A stretch of DNA of 64,000 bases from an uncultured Eubacteriales bacterium (GTDB taxonomy: Bacteria > Bacillota > Clostridia > Christensenellales > Aristaeellaceae), in contig CADBZH010000020.1 of assembly GCA_902799045.1 (NCBI GenBank), forward strand, positions 33,963-97,962. Reading direction: 5' to 3'. The notes beneath the pieces are model-generated. The model searched no databases, was not told where the DNA came from, and saw nothing but the letters and a program-made list of their open reading frames with translations. Made by a program: the position numbers and the translations under genes. Shown in pieces: positions 52,679 to 60,070 of this stretch (positions are counted from its first letter, which is position 1; every line of letters begins with the position of its first letter).

Positions 52679-52725
52679 CCCTGTTCCCTGTTCCCTGTTC
52701 CCTGTTCCCTGTTCCCTGTTCCCTG
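52679..52725. repeat. Heptanucleotide tandem repeat in the tetR leader
   Basis: CCCTGTT six times (52679-52720) plus CCCTG. On the minus strand it is (AACAGGG)n between the tetR promoter and start codon. Candidate slippage site. Confidence 0.9.
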
Positions 52726-52735
52726 AAATGTAAAC

Positions 52736-52779
52736 ATTATAGCAAACCCCTTGACATCTGTCAAGGTTAGTTGTATGAT
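52736..52779. promoter_or_regulatory. Divergent tetR and lon promoters sharing a palindromic -35
   Basis: Palindrome CTTGACATCTGTCAAG (52750-52765) holds TTGACA on both strands. To the right TATGAT (52774-52779), 17 bp after TTGACA (52751-52756), serves lon. To the left, minus-strand TTGACA (52764-52759) and TATAAT (52741-52736), also with 17 bp, serve tetR. Confidence 0.85.
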
Positions 52780-52790
52780 ATACGCACAAA

Positions 52791-52806
52791 CTTGACAGAT
52801 GTCAAG
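52791..52806. promoter_or_regulatory. Second palindromic operator before lon
   Basis: CTTGACAGATGTCAAG at 52791-52806, the same palindrome as 52750-52765 with the central two bases changed. It sits downstream of the lon -10 and 20 bp before the lon start. Probable TetR-protein binding site. Confidence 0.75.
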
Positions 52807-52825
52807 GCAGTTGGGAGGTTTCAAC

Positions 52826-55126
52826 ATGACAATGCTGCCTGTCTACAATATCATCGCCCTGCCCGGCGCGAAGCTGTGGCTGCAAACAGAGATATACAAC
52901 CAGTTCACCGACAGGGCTCCGGCCGTCGGCGAGCGGGTGACGCTGCTGTCCCAGAAGGAGGAAAGGGACTGGTCCCAGGCGACGGCGGACAACTTCCAGC
53001 CCATCGGCGTGGTGGGCGTCGTCTCCGTCGTCAACGAAAACGGCTTCCTGTGCATCGACCTGCAGAACCGCGTCAACCTGGAGGAGATCACCCGGCTCCC
53101 CGGCGGCAGCTTCTCCATGACCCTCTCCCGCCGGGCGGACCTGGACGACCTGGACCGGGAGGACGCCGGGCGCAGGCTCACCGAAGTGAAGGACCGGGTG
53201 CTGGCCTTTTCCAAGGGCCAGCAGTGGGAAAACATGATCCGGGGCTTCGCCGCCCACTGGGACACCCTGTGGACGGTGGGCGCTTCCCTCTCCCCCTGGC
53301 TGGGCCTGCCCGCCGAGGAACGCTACGCGCTGATCTCGGAGGACAGCCTGCAAAGGCGGTTCGACCTGCTGGAGCGGATGCTGATGGAGGGCCTGGAGCG
53401 CATCGACGTGCAGGTGGAGGCCCGGTCTGCCCAGAAGGAGGACCATGAGAAGCTGTACCGGGAGTCCGCCATCCGGAAGCAGATCGAATACCTGCAAAAG
53501 GAGCTGGACGCCATGCACCCGGAAAACGTCACTGAGGTGCGGCGGCTGGAGCTGAAGCTGGAGGAGGCGGGCATGAACGAGCAGGCCCTAAAGGAGGGCC
53601 GCAAGGTGCTGAACCGGCTGAAGGGCGAGGGCGTGAACAGCCCCGAGGCGGGGATGCTCACCGATTGGCTGGACCTCCTGACCAGCCTGCCCTGGAAGAA
53701 GGCCGAAGCGAAGCAAATCTCCATGGACGACGCCCGGGAGGCGCTGAACGCGGGGCACTCGGGCCTCGACAAGGTGAAAAAGCGCATATTGCAGCAGATC
53801 GCCGTGATGCGCCTAAAGGGGAAACAGTCGGGCTCCATCCTGTGCTTCGTGGGCGCTCCCGGCACCGGCAAGACGTCCATCGGCGAATCCATCGCCAGGG
53901 CCCTGGGCCGGGAATACGTGCGGGTATCCCTGGGCGGCGTGCGGGACGAGGCGGACATCCGCGGCCACCGGCGCACCTACATCGGCGCCATGCCAGGCAG
54001 GATCATCGACGGCATCCACAAGTGCGGCGCGAACAACCCGGTGATGGTGCTGGACGAGGTGGACAAGCTGTCCCAAAGCTACAACGGCGACCCGGCCAGC
54101 GCCCTCTTGGAGGTGCTGGACCCGGAGCAGAACTTCTCCTTCACCGACCACTACCTGAACGTGCCCTTCGACCTCTCCGACGTGCTGTTCATCTGCACGG
54201 CGAACACGCTGGACACCATCCCGGAGCCGCTGCTCAATCGCATGGAGGTCATCCGCTTCCAGGGCTACACCCCCATCGAGAAGCAGCAGATCGCCCGCGA
54301 GCACCTGCTGCCCCGGGCCATGGAGACCGTCGGCATCCCGGAGGGCGCGCTGACGGTGACCGACGACGCCATCGACGCCATCATCGAGGATTACACCCGT
54401 GAGGCGGGCGTGCGCGGCCTCAAGAAGCGCATGGACCAGCTGTGCCGCGGCGCGGCGGTCATGCTGGTGGACGACGGGGACGCGAAGCTGACCATCGCCC
54501 CGGACAGCCTGCCGGAAGTCCTGGACGCGAACCCCATCCACCGCAAGCATGTGCCGGAGGCCGCCAAGCCCGGCATCGTCACCGGCCTGGCCTGGACCCC
54601 CGTGGGCGGCGACATCCTCTATATCCAGACCCTGCTGACCAAGGGCTCCGGGAAAATCACCGTCACCGGCCAGCTGGGCGACGTGATGAAGGAATCCGCC
54701 CAGATCGCCGTGAGCCTGGTGAAGGCCATGCTGCTGGAGCAGGCGGCGGCGCTTGCCGAGAGCGACCTGCACATCCATGTGCCCGACGGCGCGACGCCGA
54801 AGGACGGCCCCTCGGCGGGCATCACGCTGACCACGGCGCTCTCATCGCTGCTGACCGGCGTGCCCGTGCCCCCGGACGTGGCCATGACCGGCGAGGTGTC
54901 TCTGCAGGGGGATGTGAACCCCATCGGCGGCCTGCCGGAGAAGCTGATGGCCGCCCAGCGCTCAGGCGTCAAGCGGGTGTTCATCCCGCGCGAAAACGTG
55001 GACGACCTCAAGGATGTGGCCGAGGAAGTGAAGCGGGCTCTGACCATCACCCCGGTCTCCACCGTGGAGGAAGTGCTGCTGGCGCTGGACATCCCCGTTC
55101 AGCCCGCCATGCCGAAAGCCATCTGA
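52826..55126 (+). CDS. lon: ATP-dependent protease Lon
   Basis: 766 residues: short LonN-type start, coiled middle (about 195-260), AAA+ with GAPGTGKTS (Walker A, about 350) and VLDEVDK (Walker B), arginine/sensor segments, and protease domain with PKDGPSAG (catalytic Ser, about 661-668) and catalytic Lys 43 residues on (GGLPEKLMAAQRSG). Degrades misfolded or regulatory proteins. The start at 52826 has GGGAGG at good distance; the longer frame starts within the operator. Divergent TetR control implies an induced, possibly accessory, Lon. Confidence 0.94.
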   Translation: MTMLPVYNIIALPGAKLWLQTEIYNQFTDRAPAVGERVTLLSQKEERDWSQATADNFQPIGVVGVVSVVNENGFLCIDLQNRVNLEEITRLPGGSFSMTLSRRADLDDLDREDAGRRLTEVKDRVLAFSKGQQWENMIRGFAAHWDTLWTVGASLSPWLGLPAEERYALISEDSLQRRFDLLERMLMEGLERIDVQVEARSAQKEDHEKLYRESAIRKQIEYLQKELDAMHPENVTEVRRLELKLEEAGMNEQALKEGRKVLNRLKGEGVNSPEAGMLTDWLDLLTSLPWKKAEAKQISMDDAREALNAGHSGLDKVKKRILQQIAVMRLKGKQSGSILCFVGAPGTGKTSIGESIARALGREYVRVSLGGVRDEADIRGHRRTYIGAMPGRIIDGIHKCGANNPVMVLDEVDKLSQSYNGDPASALLEVLDPEQNFSFTDHYLNVPFDLSDVLFICTANTLDTIPEPLLNRMEVIRFQGYTPIEKQQIAREHLLPRAMETVGIPEGALTVTDDAIDAIIEDYTREAGVRGLKKRMDQLCRGAAVMLVDDGDAKLTIAPDSLPEVLDANPIHRKHVPEAAKPGIVTGLAWTPVGGDILYIQTLLTKGSGKITVTGQLGDVMKESAQIAVSLVKAMLLEQAAALAESDLHIHVPDGATPKDGPSAGITLTTALSSLLTGVPVPPDVAMTGEVSLQGDVNPIGGLPEKLMAAQRSGVKRVFIPRENVDDLKDVAEEVKRALTITPVSTVEEVLLALDIPVQPAMPKAI

Positions 55127-55201
55127 TACGATTCTCACTCGTGTCACATTTTAAAATGAATAGTATGAACCAACGAACAATATGAAATGGAGGAAAACGC
55201 T

Positions 55202-55408
55202 ATGACCACGATCACCAAGGACATGAGCATCGGACAGGTAATGGAAATCGACCGCACATTGGCCCCCATCCTGATGGAGTACGGCATGCACTGCTTCGGC
55301 TGCCCGTTCAGCCAGATGGAAAGCCTGGAGATGGGCTGCGCCGCCCACGGCCAGGACGCGGACGAGCTGGTGGAAAAGCTGAATCGGTATCTCTCTGAAA
55401 AGGAATAG
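55202..55408 (+). CDS. DUF1858 small protein
   Basis: 68 residues with the DUF1858 pattern (SIGQVMEIDRTLAPILMEYGMHCFGCPFSQMESLE); the CFGCPF Cys pair at about residues 31-34 suggests a redox or metal site. Common in anaerobes near redox genes. Start after GGAGG. Confidence 0.85.
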   Translation: MTTITKDMSIGQVMEIDRTLAPILMEYGMHCFGCPFSQMESLEMGCAAHGQDADELVEKLNRYLSEKE

Positions 55409-55489
55409 GCGGGCCGGCGTCCTCTGACGGATGCCGACCAAAAACAGAAGCAACCGACCATGGTCAGTTGCCGAAGAGACGGTTCCATT

Positions 55490-55523
55490 GCGGGCGGGTT
55501 CTGACGAACCCGCCCGCCTTTTT
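55490..55523 (+). terminator. Intrinsic terminator after DUF1858
   Basis: GCGGGCGGGTTC (55490-55501), loop TGAC, GAACCCGCCCGC (55506-55517), then CTTTTT. Confidence 0.9.
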
Positions 55524-55636
55524 GAAGGTAGGCCCGATCAGCGGACCGCCGCGAAGCGGGGTCGCGCGGTCCGGCGGAGGCCGAAGGACTTCGTCGGAAA
55601 TCGTTCCGTGAAACCGCCGTGTTGCCAGCGTTTTTG

Positions 55637-55936
55637 CTATTCCTCGATATTCAGCAGGCCCGTGAAGCCAACCATATCGAAGATCTCCATGATCTCCTCG
55701 GAGACGTTGCGGATGGCCATGCCGCCCTTTATATTCATCGTCTTCTGCGCCGATAGCAGCACGCGAAGCCCGGCGGAGGAGGTGTAGGCCAGTTTCTTCA
55801 AATCGATGACCAGCTCCGTGATGGACGCCATCTCCTCCTCAAGCGCCTCTTTCAACTGCGGCGCACTGTTGGTGTCCATGCGTCCCTCCAGCGCAACAGT
55901 AAGGGAATTGCCTTCCTGCGTCTTGGTGATAATCAT
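55637..55936 (-). CDS. STAS-domain anti-sigma factor antagonist-like protein
   Basis: 99-residue single STAS domain: SLTVALEGRMDTNSAPQLKEAL then LVIDLKKLAYTSSAGLRVLLSAQK with the serine normally phosphorylated (TSSAG, about residue 54). Behaves like SpoIIAA/RsbV proteins binding a kinase; no kinase or phosphatase gene is seen nearby. GGGAGG precedes ATG. A short inverted repeat (ATATT.GTCG...CGACAATAT, 55960-55980) lies upstream. Confidence 0.85.
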   Translation of the reverse strand: MIITKTQEGNSLTVALEGRMDTNSAPQLKEALEEEMASITELVIDLKKLAYTSSAGLRVLLSAQKTMNIKGGMAIRNVSEEIMEIFDMVGFTGLLNIEE

Positions 55937-56020
55937 CGGTGTTTCCTCCCTTGTGAAAGATATTTGTCGGTCGACAATATCATACCACGTTTTTGATTTC
56001 TGCGAAAGGGGTAATTCCGA

Positions 56021-56664
56021 TCAGGAATTCTGTTTTGGGGAAAGAATCCTACCGGCGAGAGCGATCAAGCGGGGGATGTACATGACCAGCACCACGCCAT
56101 AGGCGGCCGGCTTGTACTGGGATTGGATGAGCATGTTGAACAGGCCGTGGGCGATGACGGTATAGATGAGCAGCGAGATCGTTCCGCAGTAGAACAGCTT
56201 GCGCCGCTTGTGGACGTAGACGATGCCCCTGCCGACCAGGGACGTGCACCCGCTGTGCATGCTCGCCGCGCCGAAGCCGCGCACGATCGCCCAAAGGACC
56301 GTCACGCTGGACACGCTTCCCACCAGGATGACCATGTTCTCCAGGATCGCGAACCCGAGGCCCATGGCGAACGAGATCGACAGCAGCGTATCCTTGTCGT
56401 CGGAAAAGAAGAACGCGAAGAACAGCACGGGCAGCGCCTTGAGCACTTCCTCCGCCATGGGCGTGATGTTGATGCTGACATACCGCGTGTCGCCGTCGAA
56501 CAGGCCCAGCAGGAGGTTGTTGACCTCCGAGGCAATCAGGCAAACGACCATGCCAGCAGCATATAGCCCAGGAAAAGCCTGGATCGCTTGTCCGGGATCA
56601 TATACAGCGCCGGCAGCATCGGCACGGTGGCTCACAGGAACAGTATGACCGTCAGGTTTGCCAT
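56021..56664 (-). pseudogene. PrsW-like membrane protease gene with stop and frameshift
   Basis: Signature motifs are present: MAEEVLKALPVLFFAFFF, ILENMVIL, and HSGCTSLVGRGIV with IAHGLFN, about 200 residues of membrane helices, as in PrsW (CPBP-related) proteases. From ATG 56664 (behind AAGGGGGTG) the frame has TGA at 56634-56632 (codon 11), then continues to a frameshift near 56548, after which it runs to 56021. Upstream frame: MANLTVILFL-stop-ATVPMLPALYMIP. Shifted start of 56635 gives only an out-of-phase N terminus. Most likely a decayed gene. Confidence 0.7.
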
Positions 56665-57590
56665 TTCTTCACCCCCTTGTCCATCGTCGGAACCAGCGCC
56701 AGCGTGACGGTGCACAGCCCGACGCCCGATCCATACAGCAGGACATCCAAATCCCACGCCAGCGCGATCAGCTCCAACATGCTCAGCAGCGACAGCGCCG
56801 CTGCCAGCACGTTGTAGGCCCGCAGGCAGCGCACCACGCCATAGTCCACGTCCGGGATCATCAGGTGCTTGACGTGAAAATAGCTGGCCACGCCGATGAT
56901 GCAGCTCACGACGGCGCTGCTGATTTTAAAGGTCCGGCTCACGGGACCGAGCAGTATCGGAATCAGCGCGGCCGCCAGGACCACCGCCGCGATGATTGCC
57001 GCGATGCCCGCGCTGCAATTGCCGCCCATGGCGTTCACGACGCCGCCATTGATGATCACCGTGCCGTTGCCGGACTGATCACCGCCGCCGATGCCCGCGC
57101 CGCCGCCGTCCCATACGAAATCCTGAACTGCACAGCCCTTCGCGGTAATCCTGCCGCCGTTGATGATGACGGTGCCGGAGTCTCTCTCTGATGATCCTCC
57201 GATGCCCGCGGCATAGAGGTATTTCTGGCCCTTGCCCGCGCCGGTGGATTCCAGCTGGCCGGTGCCCGCGGACTGTCCGTAGATGGTCAGGGTATTGTTC
57301 CTGAACACGGTGATGCCGTTTTTTGCGGTCAGCTTGCAGCCGTCCGCGAGGATCAGGTGCACGCTGCCGTCGACGTGAATCTGGTTGTTGATGGTCACGT
57401 CCCCGTTCACTGCATACCAGCCCGATTTCCACTCCGTCTGGTTCGTGACGGCGGTGGCGGAATCGACGGTCTTCACCGCGCCGTCGGCATCGACATACGC
57501 GGTTCCCTCCGCCAGCGCCACCCAGCCGGGCAGCAGCACGCAGAGGGCTAGTATCAGGGATACGAGGGTCAGCCCAAAACGTCTTTTCAT
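56652..57590 (-). CDS. Fusion-like protein: secreted surface segment followed by membrane helices
   Basis: 312 residues. Residues 1-29 are a signal peptide (LTLVSLILALCVLLPGWVALAEG). Residues about 30-195 resemble a repetitive secreted surface protein (GIGGG repeats; TVIINGG twice). The rest abruptly becomes about four membrane helices (IAAIIAAVVLAAALIPILLG, VVSCIIGVASYF, VLAAALSLLSMLELIALAW, VGLCTVTLALVP). Overlaps the broken PrsW gene by 13 bp. May be a recombination product; function not recognised. Confidence 0.55.
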   Translation of the reverse strand: MKRRFGLTLVSLILALCVLLPGWVALAEGTAYVDADGAVKTVDSATAVTNQTEWKSGWYAVNGDVTINNQIHVDGSVHLILADGCKLTAKNGITVFRNNTLTIYGQSAGTGQLESTGAGKGQKYLYAAGIGGSSERDSGTVIINGGRITAKGCAVQDFVWDGGGAGIGGGDQSGNGTVIINGGVVNAMGGNCSAGIAAIIAAVVLAAALIPILLGPVSRTFKISSAVVSCIIGVASYFHVKHLMIPDVDYGVVRCLRAYNVLAAALSLLSMLELIALAWDLDVLLYGSGVGLCTVTLALVPTMDKGVKKWQT

Positions 57591-57723
57591 GTTACAAACT
57601 CATCTCTGGCAGGCAAATGGCGCCTCTCGGTTTATGCCTCGGGTACTTTGCAGTCTATAGTCTAGCATGGGATGTCCATTGAATGTCCATCGAAAAACCG
57701 CAAAAACACGTCATCTTTGCGGT

Positions 57724-57874
57724 TTAAGTAGACGATGATTAATTGGAGCATCGAGGCTGCGAGTGCATTTTTCGGCAGGTGGCCTTGCAGATTTCGAAGG
57801 TTTACTGGAGGTAAATCGAGATGCCGGAAAAGGCGCCGCAGAATCGGTGCGGGAATAAATCAGCGGCTACTTAA
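57724..57874. mobile_element. MITE-like element copy 3 (complete, with TTAA target duplication)
   Basis: 143 bp element 57728-57870; TTAA on each side (57724-57727, 57871-57874). Ends TAAGTAGACGATGATTAATT and (inverted) TAAGTAGCCGCTGATTTATT match 17 of 20. Compared with copy 1 it has 14 extra bases near the 3' side. Confidence 0.9.
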
Positions 57875-57881
57875 CGTATAT

Positions 57882-58730
57882 TTAATGATTAAGGCCTCCC
57901 CGCCTCCTCCAGGCCAGCAGGCTCTCCGTCATGCTGGCCCAGGACCAGGCAACCATGTACTCGCCCCGATAGCTCTGCACAGCGTCCGCATCCCCTTCCA
58001 GAAAGCGATACAGGTCGCAGACCATGCACTCCGGCCGCACGCGCAGGGTGCCCCGGCCGGCTTCCAGGATCTCCCCGATCCCATATTCCCGCAGGGTGTT
58101 CCGCAGGGAGCGCACGTATTTGTCCAGCTGCTTCTGCATGCCCCGGTCGTAGGCGCGATCCTCCCACAGCGCGGTGAACAGCTCCGCCTTCGTGACCGTC
58201 GTCCCCTGCCGGTCCACCAGGTAGGCCAGGATCTCCTTGCACTTTGCGGGCCGGAAATCCACCGCCCTGCCGTCCGCCAGCACGTCGAAGCCGCCGAAGG
58301 TGCGCACTGTCACATGGCCCTCCAGGGGCTTGCGCCTGTCGGAAAGCGCGTGGGCCACGTCGGCCTCCAGGGCTTCCCGCGTGACGGGCTTGAGCAGGTA
58401 GCCCGAGGCCCGCACCGCAAAGGCGTCCACGGCATACTTGGGATAGGCCGTCACGAAGATGATGGCGGTGCCCGGCTGCCTTTCCTTGATGGCCGCCGCC
58501 AGCTCGATGCCCGTCATCCCCGGCATCTCCACGTCCAGCAGCGCCAGGTCGACCGGGTGCTCGCTCACCCATTGAAGCGCTTCCCGGGGGCGGGTGAAGC
58601 CCGTGACCTCCTCCATGCCCGGAAGCTCCCGGCACAGGGAAACCGTGCGCTCCAGCAGGAGCCGCTCGTCATCGACGCAGATTGCCCGCAGGTCTCTCAA
58701 CCTCTTTCGTATCCGGAAGGATGATGGCAA
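57882..58730 (-). CDS. Response regulator with SARP-like output domain
   Basis: 282 residues. Receiver domain about 13-125 (AICVDDERLLL; LALLDVEMPG with phospho-Asp near residue 63; VTAYPKYAVDAFAVRASGYLLKPV), then a winged-helix/SARP-type DNA-binding and BTAD-like part (VRTFGGFDVLADGRAVDFRPAKCKEILAYLVDRQG). Start 58730 is the only ATG, without a strong site, so a later start is possible. Likely partner of the hybrid kinase upstream in the same direction, after the solute-binding protein. Confidence 0.8.
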   Translation of the reverse strand: MPSSFRIRKRLRDLRAICVDDERLLLERTVSLCRELPGMEEVTGFTRPREALQWVSEHPVDLALLDVEMPGMTGIELAAAIKERQPGTAIIFVTAYPKYAVDAFAVRASGYLLKPVTREALEADVAHALSDRRKPLEGHVTVRTFGGFDVLADGRAVDFRPAKCKEILAYLVDRQGTTVTKAELFTALWEDRAYDRGMQKQLDKYVRSLRNTLREYGIGEILEAGRGTLRVRPECMVCDLYRFLEGDADAVQSYRGEYMVAWSWASMTESLLAWRRRGGLNH

Positions 58731-58777
58731 CCTTCATGCCCTAATCATGGCCGAAACGAGGGCAACAAGCCCTCTCC

Positions 58778-60070
58778 TCATGCATTGAGGGAACCATATT
58801 GGCTGACGGCTTCATCGATGGTGAGCGCCCCGGTTCCGACCAGGTAGGCCGCGTTTCGCACCTGCACGAAAAGGGGATCTGTAATTCCGATCTTTTCCGG
58901 GCACAGCACCCGTTCGGCGGGCACCCGGCCAAAAGGTTCGTACACGGCGCTGAAGGACAAATCGGTTGTCGGCGTAACCAGTCGCTTTGCCAAGGCCATC
59001 TTGTTCAGTTCTGCGCGGCTTATCAGGAAACGCATAAATTCGTTGGTCATGTCCAGGTTGTCGCAGGTCTTGTTCACCGAAAATTCCACCGACGGACTGT
59101 CAATAAAGTAACCTCCCTCTTCTGAAAGAGGAATGGGAGCAAAGGAATAGGTGAATGGGGATTTGGAAAACGCCTCGGACTGGCTTTCCCGCTTTCCTGT
59201 TCCGGATACGGTATCCGCCATGCAGATCATCATGGGGACATCCCCCTCAAAGAAGCGAAGGATAACCTCGGTATAGTTGTCGCCAATCTCATTGCATTTA
59301 TCCAGGTTGATATAGCCGTTCCCGATCAGCTGCATCATCGATTCCAGGCTTTCGCGCATGCACTCCCCGGCGCTGGGATCCATGTCATTCGCGGCCTGAA
59401 GCATTTCGGGATTGTCAGCCAGGGCTGCCACCACTTCCGGATACGCCAGTATGCTCATCAGGCAGCTGGAAGGTCCCGCGCTGTAGCCCATCATGGGGCT
59501 GGTATATCCCTTGCTCAGAAACGCCTCGCAGACAGACAGCAGCTCGCTCCAGGTGTTCGGAACCTGCAGACCTTCCTTTTCAAAGAGGTCGTTGTTCACC
59601 AGCATCCCGTAGTTTCTGGCGAAAACCGGTATCGTCAGCAATTGCCCGCTGGCGTCAAGTCTCAGCAGGTTGGGACGGATGCATCCCAGATCCAGTCCCA
59701 GTTGGGGATCGGAAAGATCCTCCATGTGTTCAAAGGCCGTCAGGTATTTTTCGTTCCCGTACATCCACGGGAAGGAGAAGAAAATATTCGGGGGATTTTT
59801 GCTTTCCAGCACCGTTCCCAGAAGGTTGTTGTAGTCATCCGGTTTCAGATAGGTCAGTTCAACGTTGGGGTAAATCTCGTTGAAGCTCTCAAATTCAGCT
59901 TCCAGCGCCTCAAAGTTGGAATAGCTTCCAACCACAGTGATCTCGCAGCTGGTATCCGTATCCAGTCTCGGCTGGAATATGCCGACGGATTCCGCCTGGG
60001 CCTGAGAAATCCAGGCTGCCGGAACGATAGCGAGCAGGGCGGCAAGAATGGTACATAGCAATCGTTTCAT
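58778..60070 (-). CDS. Extracellular solute-binding protein (family 1), coupled to a hybrid kinase
   Basis: 430 residues with a signal peptide (1-26, ending AQA) but no lipobox Cys. The mature part has the two-lobed binding-protein pattern (CEITVVGSYSNFEALEAEFESF; NNDLFEKEGLQVPNTWSEL). No ABC permease or ATPase genes nearby. ATG at 60070 overlaps the kinase stop by 4 bp (ATGA). Likely a ligand receptor feeding the kinase; ligand unknown. Confidence 0.85.
   Translation of the reverse strand: MKRLLCTILAALLAIVPAAWISQAQAESVGIFQPRLDTDTSCEITVVGSYSNFEALEAEFESFNEIYPNVELTYLKPDDYNNLLGTVLESKNPPNIFFSFPWMYGNEKYLTAFEHMEDLSDPQLGLDLGCIRPNLLRLDASGQLLTIPVFARNYGMLVNNDLFEKEGLQVPNTWSELLSVCEAFLSKGYTSPMMGYSAGPSSCLMSILAYPEVVAALADNPEMLQAANDMDPSAGECMRESLESMMQLIGNGYINLDKCNEIGDNYTEVILRFFEGDVPMMICMADTVSGTGKRESQSEAFSKSPFTYSFAPIPLSEEGGYFIDSPSVEFSVNKTCDNLDMTNEFMRFLISRAELNKMALAKRLVTPTTDLSFSAVYEPFGRVPAERVLCPEKIGITDPLFVQVRNAAYLVGTGALTIDEAVSQYGSLNA

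Noticed and set aside
56632-56634. Selenocysteine TGA in the PrsW-like gene
   Set aside because: A frameshift follows downstream and no SECIS or Sec machinery was seen; decay is simpler.
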